From contig OW818679.1 in assembly GCA_942493145.1 (NCBI GenBank), forward strand, positions 4,278,001 to 4,342,000: 64,000 bases of DNA. The letters run 5' to 3'. Of the stretch, positions 19,830-29,332 are shown piece by piece (the stretch's first letter is position 1; each line of letters begins with the position of its first letter). Under the pieces are notes generated by a model. It was not told the origin of the DNA, made no database searches, and saw only the letters and a program-made list of their open reading frames with translations. The position numbers and the translations under genes were made by a program. The DNA comes from ENR-C20 sp942493145 (lineage in GTDB: Bacteria > Bacillota > Clostridia > Acetivibrionales > DTU013).

Positions 19830-20393
19830 ATGATTGCAATTAAGACAGATGTTCTGGACGTTTATATAATTGAACCTAAGGTATTTGGCGATAGCCGCGG
19901 TTGGTTTATGGAAACATGGTCGCTTAAAAAGATGATAGATGCCGGCTTTAATTATGAATTTATTCAGGATAACCACTCGTATTCTGCTCAAATCGGGACA
20001 TTGCGGGGTATACATTTTCAGAGAGGAAATGCAGCACAGGCAAAATTAGTGCGTTGTGGTAGAGGAAAGGTATTGGATGTCGCTGTCGATTTGCGACAAG
20101 GATCGCCCACTTACAAGAAATGGGTCAGCGTTGAATTATCTGCGGAAAACAAACGACAGCTGTTGATTCCACGCGGTTTCGGTCATGGATTCCTGACGCT
20201 TACAAATGACGTAGAATTTCTATATAAAGCGGATAATATTTACACTCCTGAAAATGACTGTAACATTATCTGGGATGATCCTGAACTAGGTATAGACTGG
20301 GGTATTGATAATCCTGTCCTCTCGGTAAAAGACCAGAACGCACCCAGACTATGCGAATGTGATACAAAATTTGTTTATGGAGAGATAAGATGA
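19830..20393 (+). CDS. rfbC: dTDP-4-dehydrorhamnose 3,5-epimerase RfbC/RmlC
   Basis: 187 residues, cupin-type epimerase converting dTDP-4-keto-6-deoxyglucose to dTDP-4-keto-rhamnose. Motifs: DSRGWFMETW, DNHSYSAQIGTLRGIHFQ with the catalytic His, VRCGRGKVLDVAVDLR, LIPRGFGHGFLTL with the conserved Tyr/Phe region, and YTPENDCNIIWDDPELGIDW. The last four bases overlap the ATG of rfbB (ATGA). Confidence 0.96.
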   Translation: MIAIKTDVLDVYIIEPKVFGDSRGWFMETWSLKKMIDAGFNYEFIQDNHSYSAQIGTLRGIHFQRGNAAQAKLVRCGRGKVLDVAVDLRQGSPTYKKWVSVELSAENKRQLLIPRGFGHGFLTLTNDVEFLYKADNIYTPENDCNIIWDDPELGIDWGIDNPVLSVKDQNAPRLCECDTKFVYGEIR

Positions 20394-21409
20394 ATATAAT
20401 TGTAACTGGCGGTACAGGCTTTATCGGCAGTAATTTCATATTTTATATGATTAATAAATACAAAGAATATAAGATTATTTGCTTTGATGCCCTTACGTAT
20501 GCTGGAAACTTAGAAACCCTTAAAAGCCTTATGGATAACACGAATTTTGTCTTCTTAAAGGGAGATGTTTCTGATAGGGAAGCTGTTTATTCAATGTTTG
20601 AAGAAGTATTCCCTGACATTGTGGTCAATTTTGCTGCAGAAAGCCATGTTGACCGCTCAATAGAAGACCCTGGCCAGTTTTTGCAGACAAATATCATTGG
20701 TACCCAAGTGCTACTGGATGCATGCCGGAAATATGGTATCAAACGTTTTCACCAAGTTTCAACTGATGAAGTTTATGGAGATTTGCCGCTGGACAGAGAA
20801 GACCTGTTTTTTACAGAGGAAACACCTATTCGTACATCCAGCCCTTATTCGGCATCAAAAGCAGCAGCCGATCTGCTGGTACATGCATACTACCGTACTT
20901 TCAAGGTTCCGGTTTCAATTTCAAGGTGCTCGAATAATTATGGCCCATATCATTTTCCTGAAAAACTCATCCCGCTTATGATAATAAATGCACTTAATGA
21001 CAAATCCCTGCCTGTTTATGGTAAGGGTGAAAATGTTCGGGATTGGCTCTATGTAGAGGATCATTGTTCTGCAATAGACCTCATTATTCACAAGGGCAGG
21101 GAAGGTGAAGTATACAATATCGGTGGACATAACGAGCGAACCAACTTGCAGGTGGTAAAAACTATTCTCAAGGAACTTGGAAAACCGGAAAGCCTAATAA
21201 AATATGTTACCGACCGTCCAGGTCATGATATGAGGTACGCAATCGATCCATCAAAAATACATGATGAACTGGGATGGCTACCTAAAACCAAATTTGATGA
21301 AGGTATAAAGTTAACAATTAAGTGGTACCTTGAAAATAAATCCTGGTGGGAGCATATTGTAAATGGCGAATATCAGCACTACTATGAGAAAATGTATGGG
21401 AAAAGATAA
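20390..21409 (+). CDS. rfbB: dTDP-glucose 4,6-dehydratase RfbB/RmlB
   Basis: 339 residues, extended short-chain dehydrogenase. GGTGFIGSNFIFY binds NAD; FVKGDVSD; NFAAESHVDRSIEDP; STDEVYGDL with the catalytic Asp-Glu; YSASKAAADLL with Tyr-x-x-x-Lys; NNYGPYHFPEKLIPLMI; RDWLYVEDHC. Produces dTDP-4-keto-6-deoxyglucose, the branch point to L-rhamnose and to 4-amino sugars. Translationally coupled to rfbC by a four-base overlap. Confidence 0.96.
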   Translation: MNIIVTGGTGFIGSNFIFYMINKYKEYKIICFDALTYAGNLETLKSLMDNTNFVFLKGDVSDREAVYSMFEEVFPDIVVNFAAESHVDRSIEDPGQFLQTNIIGTQVLLDACRKYGIKRFHQVSTDEVYGDLPLDREDLFFTEETPIRTSSPYSASKAAADLLVHAYYRTFKVPVSISRCSNNYGPYHFPEKLIPLMIINALNDKSLPVYGKGENVRDWLYVEDHCSAIDLIIHKGREGEVYNIGGHNERTNLQVVKTILKELGKPESLIKYVTDRPGHDMRYAIDPSKIHDELGWLPKTKFDEGIKLTIKWYLENKSWWEHIVNGEYQHYYEKMYGKR

Positions 21410-21483
21410 ATTTGTCTTGTTAAAGTGATTTTGTGATCATGAAGAATTATATTCAAGAATGTACAAAGGAAGGTAATGTGTTA

Positions 21484-22461
21484 ATGACCGTATTCCTGAA
21501 GACATATAGGAAGTTTTTCATTTTAATGGCAATAGCAGCAGTATTTGTACTCTGCTATCTAGCGCCGTGGAATAGCTTTTTTGAGTCAATACCTTCAATA
21601 GTTGATATTGTAGGCGTTCTTATATTGTTTATATGTATATTGTTTTTATTGCTATCATTCTATAAAAGGGCATTTTACTTTATTAAGGATGTTTTTCAAG
21701 GCAGACGGTTGCTTTTTGAACTTGCAAAAAATGATTTGAAAAACAAATTCCTTGGTTCATATCTTGGTATTATCTGGGGATTCATTCAACCGATTGTGAC
21801 TATATTAGTCTTCTGGTTTGTATTCCAGGTTGGGTTCAAGTCGGCGCCTGTTGAGAATTTCCCTTTCATACTCTGGCTGATATGTGGTATGATTCCTTGG
21901 TTTTTCTTCGCCGAGAGCCTTACAGGAGCAACTACCTCTATAATGGACAACAACTATCTTGTTAAAAAGGTTGTGTTTAAGGTAAGTATCCTACCAATGG
22001 TAAGAATAATATCCTCCTTGTTCATCCATTTGTTCTTTATCTTTGTAATCTTCATTATGTTTTTCATATATGGCTATATGCCGAGTATTTACAATATTCA
22101 AGTTATCTATTATCTGGTGTGCTCCATTGTATTGATACTTGGATTGTCATGGATGACAGCTGCTCTTGTGATATTCCTCAAAGATTTAGGACAGGTAATT
22201 GCGATAATCATTCAATTTGGGTTCTGGCTTACACCGATTTTCTGGTCATTCAAGATTATGCCTGAAAAATACCATTTTATATTTAAGTTGAATCCGATGT
22301 ATTATATTGTTGAGGGCTATAGGGATGCTTTTATTAACCACATTTGGTTTTGGCACCATTATAACCTAACAATAAATTTTTGGATGATAACCTGTGCATT
22401 CCTGATTATTGGGATTGTTGTATTCAAAATACTTAAGCCACATTTTGCAGATGTAATATAA
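21484..22461 (+). CDS. wzm: Polysaccharide ABC exporter permease (Wzm type)
   Basis: ABC-2 membrane subunit that, with the next gene product, moves lipid-linked glycan across the membrane. About 325 residues. The family core begins with the amphipathic ELAKNDLKNKFLGSYLG interface helix followed by six membrane segments, including PIVTILVFWFVFQVGF and LTPIFWSFKIMPEKY near the end. Odd feature: two extra hydrophobic segments (about residues 9-30 and 38-60) precede the core, which usually starts near residue 10. Start taken at the ATG with AAAGGAAGG ten bases upstream; GTG 21478 is the alternative. Confidence 0.88.
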   Translation: MTVFLKTYRKFFILMAIAAVFVLCYLAPWNSFFESIPSIVDIVGVLILFICILFLLLSFYKRAFYFIKDVFQGRRLLFELAKNDLKNKFLGSYLGIIWGFIQPIVTILVFWFVFQVGFKSAPVENFPFILWLICGMIPWFFFAESLTGATTSIMDNNYLVKKVVFKVSILPMVRIISSLFIHLFFIFVIFIMFFIYGYMPSIYNIQVIYYLVCSIVLILGLSWMTAALVIFLKDLGQVIAIIIQFGFWLTPIFWSFKIMPEKYHFIFKLNPMYYIVEGYRDAFINHIWFWHHYNLTINFWMITCAFLIIGIVVFKILKPHFADVI

Positions 22462-22543
22462 ATTTTACAATAGGAAATGAATTAGGTGAATAGAATCAGT
22501 TTATAACATAATACAGGTATATTATACACAGGGAGAAGAGTGA

Positions 22544-23863
22544 ATGGATGAAATTGCGATAAAGGTTGAAAATCTCACAAAAATATACAAATTATATGAT
22601 GATCCTATGGACAGGTTGAAGGAGTCATTACATCCGATGCGTAAAAAGTACCACAAGGATTTTTATGCATTGAAGGATATTAACTTTGAAGTGAAACAAG
22701 GCGAGACTGTAGGTATAATTGGTAAGAATGGTTCAGGTAAGTCAACGTTACTGAAAATAATTACGGGCGTATTGACACAATCAACAGGCAATGTCCAAGT
22801 AAACGGAAAAGTATCTGCTCTACTTGAGTTAGGGGCAGGCTTTAACCATGAACTCACAGGAATTGAAAACATATATCTTAATGGGACAATAATGGGTTAT
22901 TCAAAAGAGGAAATGGAATCTAAAATTGCCGGTATATTGGCATTTGCAGATATTGGTGATTTCATATATCAGCCTGTTAAATCATATTCAAGCGGGATGT
23001 TTGCACGATTAGCATTTGCAGTTTCTATTAATGTTGAACCTGACATTTTAATTGTCGACGAAGCATTAAGCGTTGGTGATGCTTTTTTTCAGAACAAGTG
23101 TTTTCATAAAATGGAGGATTTACGAGCTCAAGGTATAACCATTATCTTTGTATCACATGATTTAGAATCTGTTAAGCAGTTGTGCTCCAAGGTATTGCTG
23201 TTGAATAATGGAGAGGTAATTGATTATTCAAACAAGGATGATGTATGCAACAAGTATTTAAGTATGTTCTTTAATGACAATAATCAAATAATTAAAAAGA
23301 AATCAAATCAGAATATTGATGACTATTGCCTGGAAGAAAGCATAGGTGAATATAAAGATCAACAATATTGTATTCCAAGACTTAATTACAATGGTATAAT
23401 TGGTGGTAATGGAAAAGCTGAGATTCTTTCATTTTTCATTTTTGACAAAGAGAATAATATTGTAGCAAGTTTAAAAACTGAAGAGAGATATACGTTTCAC
23501 ATAATAGGTAAATTTAAAGAAGAAATATCGGATATAATATTCGGGTTTACGCTTGAGAATTTGAAAGGCATTAAAGTATTTGCTTCCAACAGCTATATTT
23601 TGAACAGTGTTTTGGGTTCAATAAATAGCATTTATTATTATGAAGCAAAGTTTAATTTTAAAGTTCCCAGAATACAACAAGGTGAATATCTGATAAGTCC
23701 AGCTATTGCTTCAGGCACACAAGCAGAGCATAGCATGCTCTGCTGGTATCAAAACTGCATGATAGTACAGGTTGAAAATGAGGGATACAATCTGTCCCTT
23801 ATCGAATTAGTTACAGAAGTAACCTTTACTAAATACAATGAGGACAAACTTTGTTTTTCATAA
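22544..23863 (+). CDS. wzt: Polysaccharide ABC exporter ATPase (Wzt type) with C-terminal cargo domain
   Basis: 439 residues. Nucleotide-binding domain 1-~245: Walker A GKNGSGKST, signature SYSSGMFARLAF, Walker B DILIVDEALSVGD, H-loop VSHD. A ~190-residue beta-rich C-terminal domain follows, with LNYNGIIGGNGKAEILSF and HIIGKF-type strands, corresponding to the Wzt_C domain that recognises the capped end of the exported glycan. This implies that chain length is set by a terminal modification before export; the methyltransferase gene immediately downstream is the likely source. SD is gggagaag. Confidence 0.9.
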   Translation: MDEIAIKVENLTKIYKLYDDPMDRLKESLHPMRKKYHKDFYALKDINFEVKQGETVGIIGKNGSGKSTLLKIITGVLTQSTGNVQVNGKVSALLELGAGFNHELTGIENIYLNGTIMGYSKEEMESKIAGILAFADIGDFIYQPVKSYSSGMFARLAFAVSINVEPDILIVDEALSVGDAFFQNKCFHKMEDLRAQGITIIFVSHDLESVKQLCSKVLLLNNGEVIDYSNKDDVCNKYLSMFFNDNNQIIKKKSNQNIDDYCLEESIGEYKDQQYCIPRLNYNGIIGGNGKAEILSFFIFDKENNIVASLKTEERYTFHIIGKFKEEISDIIFGFTLENLKGIKVFASNSYILNSVLGSINSIYYYEAKFNFKVPRIQQGEYLISPAIASGTQAEHSMLCWYQNCMIVQVENEGYNLSLIELVTEVTFTKYNEDKLCFS

Positions 23864-23895
23864 TTAATAAAACTATTTAAAAATTGGAGTAAAGG

Positions 23896-25791
23896 ATGAT
23901 TGTTACTACAGAGAAATGTTACATTTGCGGTGCCATTTCTGATTTTTGTATAATGGATGATGCAACACTACTGCGCGATGCCACATGCTGTAAATGTGGA
24001 GCAGGCATGCGCACCTCAGATATAGCACGAATAATTGTTAATACAATACTTCATGTAAACTCTTCGTTACAAGAGTGTACAAATAGATTTGATAATTTCA
24101 GAATACTGGAAGCTGCTTCTTGCGGTCATATCCATGATATATTAATAAACAGTAGCAGTTATACAGGTTTTGAGTTTATTGACAATACCCCTCCTGGAGA
24201 ATTTCGTGATGGCGTATTGTGCAATGATCTACAAAATTTATCATTTCCAGATAACGACTTTGATTTAATAATCACACAGGATGTAATGGAACATGTTGAA
24301 ATTCCACAAAAAGCTTTCTCAGAAATAAACAGGGTACTAAAAAAAGGGGGATATCATATTTTTACTGTTCCTTTACATGAGGGAAGAAAAAGTCTTAGCA
24401 GAAAAGGTTTATACGGGGTATATCATTCTGATTATTTAAGAAATAGCGGGGCTTTTGTTTATACCGACTGGGGTGATGATATAATTGATATTGTAGCAAA
24501 AAGTGGAATGAATGCGCAAGTAATTAAAGTGCACAATTTCTATAAAAGCAAAGAGATTACAAATGTAGATGAATCATATGATCAATATAAAAGAACAGAG
24601 CCATTAAAATATTATAAGTATAATTCTGTGGTTATTGTAGCAAAGAAAGATGATATTCGGGAGGAGAAAAATATGAGTACAAGCAATTTGATTAGTTGGA
24701 CAGGCGAAAGATATGTGCCTTGGGCAAATTTGTCCTCTCCCGATATAGATTATGAGCATTTGAACAGGTATTATTTTGCGGCTAATTTTGTAAAAGGCAA
24801 AAAAGCATTGGACTTAGCATCGGGAGAAGGTTATGGAGCGTATATACTTGCATCTTGTGCAGAAGAGGTCATAGGAATTGACGTTGACGAACAGGCAATC
24901 AAACATGCTACTAACAAGTATTTCTGTAACAATCTCCGATTTGATTCAGGTTCTATATCGGAGATACCAATTGTTGGAGAGAAAGTATTCGATGTAATTA
25001 CATGTTTTGAAGCATTAGAACATATTGAAGAACAGGACAAGCTTTTCAAGGAAGTAGCAAGGCTTTTGAAAGATGATGGATTGTTGATAATATCCAGCCC
25101 AAACAAAAAGCTATATACAGATGAGCTTAAGAATGAAAATCAATACCATCTGAAAGAACTTTATTATGACGAGTTTGCAAAATTGGTAACTACTAATTTT
25201 AAGAATGTAAAATATTTGGGACAAAAGGTTATTTCTGGTTCACAAATATGGCCTTTGGGTGAAAGAAAAGGACATGTTGAAAACAATTATATTCAAAAAG
25301 TGGAGGACCATTTCAATTTGGCAGATATAAACAATCTGGATCCGATGTATTTTATTGCGATCGCATCAAATAGTATGTTGCCGGATGAAGCTTATTTTTC
25401 AAACATAATAGACATATCAGATGAATTGAAGAATAGTCTTTTTAGAATAATTTTTTCACTTGAGCAACAAAAGAAAGAAATTGAGCAATTAAATAATGAG
25501 CAGAGATGTGAATTGAACAGATTAATTTTTGAACTAGCAAATAGGGAGAAAGAGAAAATCGAGAAGACGTCCGAGATAGAGCGGCTAACTGCTGAAATAG
25601 TGAGTAAAGAAAAAACACTAAATAATCTTTGTAATATAGAAGCGCAATTAAGAAAAGAAAATGTAGAGTTTATTTCTGAAATTGGAGCTTGGGAAAAACA
25701 AAATGCGGATATTAAAAATTCGCACTCATGGAAATATACCGCTATTTTTAGAAAGATAGGTAGCATGATTAAAAATATATTACGTTCATAA
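23896..25791 (+). CDS. Double SAM-methyltransferase with zinc-ribbon N-terminus and C-terminal coiled coil
   Basis: 631 residues. Residues ~8-45 have paired Cys motifs (CYICG... CCKCG), probably Zn-binding. First class I methyltransferase-like domain ~60-220: FRILEAASCG, DFDLIITQDVMEHVE, RVLKKGGYHIFTVP; its glycine-rich SAM loop is poor. Second domain ~265-430: GERYVPWANLSSPDI start, KALDLASGEGYGAYILA (good SAM motif), VFDVITCFEALEHIEEQ, LLKDDGLLIISSP. Residues ~515-605 are a long Glu/Lys/Leu coiled coil, then a short SHSWKYT-type tail seen on many glycan enzymes. It sits next to Wzt with a C-terminal cargo domain. A chain-capping methyltransferase with a ruler-like coiled coil (WbdD concept, but no kinase domain seen) is inferred. 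Confidence 0.75.
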   Translation: MIVTTEKCYICGAISDFCIMDDATLLRDATCCKCGAGMRTSDIARIIVNTILHVNSSLQECTNRFDNFRILEAASCGHIHDILINSSSYTGFEFIDNTPPGEFRDGVLCNDLQNLSFPDNDFDLIITQDVMEHVEIPQKAFSEINRVLKKGGYHIFTVPLHEGRKSLSRKGLYGVYHSDYLRNSGAFVYTDWGDDIIDIVAKSGMNAQVIKVHNFYKSKEITNVDESYDQYKRTEPLKYYKYNSVVIVAKKDDIREEKNMSTSNLISWTGERYVPWANLSSPDIDYEHLNRYYFAANFVKGKKALDLASGEGYGAYILASCAEEVIGIDVDEQAIKHATNKYFCNNLRFDSGSISEIPIVGEKVFDVITCFEALEHIEEQDKLFKEVARLLKDDGLLIISSPNKKLYTDELKNENQYHLKELYYDEFAKLVTTNFKNVKYLGQKVISGSQIWPLGERKGHVENNYIQKVEDHFNLADINNLDPMYFIAIASNSMLPDEAYFSNIIDISDELKNSLFRIIFSLEQQKKEIEQLNNEQRCELNRLIFELANREKEKIEKTSEIERLTAEIVSKEKTLNNLCNIEAQLRKENVEFISEIGAWEKQNADIKNSHSWKYTAIFRKIGSMIKNILRS

Positions 25792-25843
25792 AAATAAATT
25801 GATTTTTCTAAAGAAATTTAAAAGGATACTCAAAAAATGAGTT

Positions 25844-27025
25844 ATGGGTAATATGATGGAAGACATAAGTATAATTATTCCAACTTATAATGGTGGGGGC
25901 GTTTTCAAAAAATGTCTTGAAACTATCAAAAACCAGAATTACAGTGGTAGTGTCAATCTTATTATAATTGATTCCGGATCTACTGACGATACACTACAGT
26001 CTTCACAAGAAGCAGGTGCGCGAGTAATTCAAATTGATAAATCACAATTCCATCATAGCAGAACAAGAAACGCTGCTCTTGAATATGTAGACACGAAATT
26101 TGTTGTTTTTACAGTACAGGATGCAGTGCCGATTAACGATATGTGGCTATCCGACTTGGTGAAATCAATAAATTGTGATAATGTTGCGGGTGTGACATGC
26201 CAGCAGCTGCCGCATGATGATGCAAGTGTATTCGCCAGATTTGAGGTTGATTATCATAATGAATACCTAGGCAAGAATAAAGTAATTCAACAAATCGAAT
26301 CACGAAAAGAATATGAATCGTTGAGCTATAACGATGCCTTGAAAAAAATCAGGTTTGACAATGTTTGCTCCATATATGTGAGTGATGTTTTGAGAAAAAT
26401 ACCGTTTCCGGAAGTAAGATTTGCCGAGGACATGGCCTGGGCAAAGGTAGCAATGCTAAATGGCTATAGAGTAAAATATGATCCAAATATAAAAGTGAAG
26501 CACTCGCATAATAGAAGTCCTCAATATAGGTTGAACAGAGCGCTTATTGATACCATGCTTTGTTCGGAAATAACAGAAAAAATAAATAGGGACTTGTCTT
26601 TCCTGATACTGGGTGATATATACATAGTATTGAAAAGCATTGAACAAAGCAGAAATATGGTTGCCGCTAACCAAAAAACAAGCAGAAACCTTTTATTGGA
26701 TATGGCCTTTAATATTTCGAAAAGGGTTCCTATAATAAGGAAATTATACAAAGTATATAGCCAGAAACACCCAGAAGGGAAGAATGCCGAATGGATATCC
26801 TCTTGTGCAAAATCTTATGAAAATCACATGAGATTTATTTTAAGTGAAATAAAAAACAGGTATTCGGATTTTACACTTAACGAATTGAATATAAGCCTTG
26901 ATCAGGTAACAGCCAGCTTAAAAGGACAATTGCTGGGTGAAGTAGCAGCGAGTTATATAGCTATTTATGGGGCGATTCCAAATGATATATTAGAATTTAT
27001 TGAGCCCTATTTGGAAGGGGTGTAA
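25844..27025 (+). CDS. Family 2 glycosyltransferase
   Basis: 393 residues. GT-A domain ~5-230: ISIIIPTYNGGGVFKKCLET, IIDSGSTDDTL, FHHSRTRNAAL, VFTVQDAVP (in the position of the usual DxD), FAEDMAWAKVA with the catalytic-base Glu-Asp. It matches rhamnosyltransferase-type enzymes of O-antigen and S-layer glycan loci. The C-terminal ~160 residues are helical and unrecognised. The ribosome site is weak (an aaaagga lies about 20 bases upstream), so the start could differ slightly. Confidence 0.83.
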   Translation: MGNMMEDISIIIPTYNGGGVFKKCLETIKNQNYSGSVNLIIIDSGSTDDTLQSSQEAGARVIQIDKSQFHHSRTRNAALEYVDTKFVVFTVQDAVPINDMWLSDLVKSINCDNVAGVTCQQLPHDDASVFARFEVDYHNEYLGKNKVIQQIESRKEYESLSYNDALKKIRFDNVCSIYVSDVLRKIPFPEVRFAEDMAWAKVAMLNGYRVKYDPNIKVKHSHNRSPQYRLNRALIDTMLCSEITEKINRDLSFLILGDIYIVLKSIEQSRNMVAANQKTSRNLLLDMAFNISKRVPIIRKLYKVYSQKHPEGKNAEWISSCAKSYENHMRFILSEIKNRYSDFTLNELNISLDQVTASLKGQLLGEVAASYIAIYGAIPNDILEFIEPYLEGV

Positions 27026-27029
27026 TACT

Positions 27030-28376
27030 ATGAATATCTTGTTATGCTGCCATCAATTTTTCCCAAGATTTTACACAGGCACAGAGACATTGGTTCTGGA
27101 AGTTGCAGATGAGTTGAAGACCAGAGGCCATAACGTATCTATTTTGTCTACAGAACCAATATTACAGGGGGACAGGATTCCGTTAGAACCAGAGTTGGTT
27201 AAAGAACAGTTTAATGGGCATGTTGTATATAAACTGCTTATACCGCCTGAGAACGCCCCTCTTATTCGTATAAATAGAGAAGCATATGACGAAACACTAA
27301 TAAATCTGTTTGATAGAGTATTAAACGAAACACGACCTGATATTTGTCATGTTTATCACTTGATGAGGTTAACTTCAAGTTTGATTGACAGCGTATACGG
27401 CAAGAAGATTCCAATATTCTTCACCTCGACAGATTATTGGCTAATTTGCCCTATGTACCAATTAATCCGACACAATGGGAAATTATGCACAAGGCCAGGG
27501 GCAGCAAAGTGTTTTGCCTGTATTTGTGAATTGTATACCAAGGGAATGAATGAAACACCAATTAAATTTAAAATGGCCTATTCGTTTCCCCAAATGGCAG
27601 CTCTAGTTAATAAAGATGTTAAAAGAGCTCAGCAGCTTTTGGGGAAAAGGCTAAACATCAATCAAAATATTGGAAGGTGTCTGGATGGAATTTTTTACTC
27701 CAATAGATTTATGCAGGATTTGTTTCATAGAAATAAGATATATGCAGCCAAGGAACATCTCCTGGAGTTTCCTATCCCAAAGAGATCTGAAAATGTATGC
27801 GCGATAAGACCCATAAATGCCCAAGGACCGTTAAAAGTTGCATTCATCGGTACATTGCGTCCCTCAAAAGGTCCTCAGGTATTTATAAAAGCTTGTAATC
27901 TGCTGAAAGACAGAAACGATGTTGCAGCAAAGATTTGGGGAGCACCGGAGAGTTCAAAGAAAAACAGTTACCTGGATTCACTCAAGCAATTGGCAGACCA
28001 AACTAAATGGGTAGAATTTTGTGGAACATTCAATCAGGACGAATTTCCCAATGTACTTGAGGAAACGGATGTAGTTGTTATACCCTCTATCTGGTATGAA
28101 AACACACCCCTAACAGCCCTTTCGGCCTTGGCGGCCAAAAGGGTCATTATAGTTTCAAACCTGGGAGGCTTATCAACTCTGGTGAAGGATGGCATTTCAG
28201 GGTATATATTTCCAGCCGGGGATTATAAAAAGCTGGCGGAAATCATTCAAACGCTGGCCCAAAACAGAAATAAAATTATCGAAATTGTAGATAATATTAA
28301 ATTGCCGCATTCTATAAACACATATGTTGATTTTATTGAAAATGAGTACAGAGCAGGTCAGGAGAAACCAAGATGA
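27030..28376 (+). CDS. Family 4-type (GT-B) glycosyltransferase
   Basis: 448 residues. N-terminal half: LCCHQFFPRFYTGTETLVLEVADELKTRGH acceptor-side start and a Cys cluster at ~150-175 (CPMYQLI... C... CFACIC), common in this subfamily. C-terminal half: VAFIGTLRPSKGPQVFIKA, GTFNQDEFPNVLEETDVVVIPSIWYENTPLT with the E-x7-E-like donor motif. ATG at 27030 is chosen with GGAAGGGGTG upstream; it lies four bases after the preceding stop. The end overlaps the next gene by four bases. Confidence 0.86.
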   Translation: MNILLCCHQFFPRFYTGTETLVLEVADELKTRGHNVSILSTEPILQGDRIPLEPELVKEQFNGHVVYKLLIPPENAPLIRINREAYDETLINLFDRVLNETRPDICHVYHLMRLTSSLIDSVYGKKIPIFFTSTDYWLICPMYQLIRHNGKLCTRPGAAKCFACICELYTKGMNETPIKFKMAYSFPQMAALVNKDVKRAQQLLGKRLNINQNIGRCLDGIFYSNRFMQDLFHRNKIYAAKEHLLEFPIPKRSENVCAIRPINAQGPLKVAFIGTLRPSKGPQVFIKACNLLKDRNDVAAKIWGAPESSKKNSYLDSLKQLADQTKWVEFCGTFNQDEFPNVLEETDVVVIPSIWYENTPLTALSALAAKRVIIVSNLGGLSTLVKDGISGYIFPAGDYKKLAEIIQTLAQNRNKIIEIVDNIKLPHSINTYVDFIENEYRAGQEKPR

Positions 28377-29293
28377 AGAGTTTGGTATTAGGTGGAGCAG
28401 GGTTTCTTGGATCCCATTTGTGTGAGGGACTACTAGAGAAACGTCACGAAGTAACAGTTTTTGACAGGGAAGACATAGATTACAGGAATCTTTCAGAGGT
28501 TATTAATTATATCGATATTGTGAAGGGGAATTTTTTTGCAGCCTATGATTTTGATGCAATAACAATGAATAAAGATGTTGTGTTTCATCTTATAAGCTCA
28601 ACCACTCCAAGTACTTCAAACTGTGATATGATTAGCGACTTGCAGACTAATGTAAATAGTACTTTAAGATTATTGAATTCATGTGTAAAAAACGATGTAA
28701 AGAAAGTTGTATTTTTCTCATCTGGTGGTACTGTATACGGAATCCCTTCTATTGTACCAATTTCTGAAGAGCATCCAACAAACCCTATTTGTTCATATGG
28801 CATTCACAAACTAATGATTGAGAAATACCTCAATTTGTACAAACATCTATATGGACTTGATTATACAGTAATGCGCATATCAAACCCATATGGACCAAGA
28901 CAATCACCATTTTCAGGTCAGGGAGTAATATCAACATTTATTTATAATGCGACTCATGGAGTTCCTATTAATATTTGGGGCGATGGTACTGTAACAAGAG
29001 ATTTTATTTATGTTACAGATGTTGTAAAAGCTGCTTTGATGCTGCTTGAATATAACGGAGATTTAAAAGTTTTTAATGTTGGAAGTGGAAAAGGCTATAC
29101 AATAAATGATATAATTAATAAAATTGAAGCATCGGTAAAGGCTAAAATCACTGTAAACTATTATAGTGCAAGAAAAGTTGATGTTAAGGTCAATGTTCTT
29201 GATATAGGTAGGATAAAGAATGAAACGGCATGGGAAAATGAAATAAAACTGGGAATTGGAATTAATATGTTAACTGACTATTGGTTAAAATGA
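28373..29293 (+). CDS. NAD-dependent sugar epimerase/dehydratase (GalE-like)
   Basis: 306 residues, extended SDR fold: SLVLGGAGFLGSHLCEGLL (NAD site), FHLISSTTPSTSN, VVFFSSGGTVYGIP, YGIHKLMIEKY with Tyr-x-x-x-Lys, RISNPYGPRQ, RDFIYVTDVV, NVGSGKGYTINDII. Most like UDP-glucose/UDP-N-acetylglucosamine 4-epimerases; the exact nucleotide sugar cannot be told. Coupled to the upstream glycosyltransferase by an ATGA overlap. Confidence 0.87.
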   Translation: MKSLVLGGAGFLGSHLCEGLLEKRHEVTVFDREDIDYRNLSEVINYIDIVKGNFFAAYDFDAITMNKDVVFHLISSTTPSTSNCDMISDLQTNVNSTLRLLNSCVKNDVKKVVFFSSGGTVYGIPSIVPISEEHPTNPICSYGIHKLMIEKYLNLYKHLYGLDYTVMRISNPYGPRQSPFSGQGVISTFIYNATHGVPINIWGDGTVTRDFIYVTDVVKAALMLLEYNGDLKVFNVGSGKGYTINDIINKIEASVKAKITVNYYSARKVDVKVNVLDIGRIKNETAWENEIKLGIGINMLTDYWLK

Positions 29294-29332
29294 AGTAGTA
29301 CTATAGAAAACAAGAAGAGGAATAATAAACAA

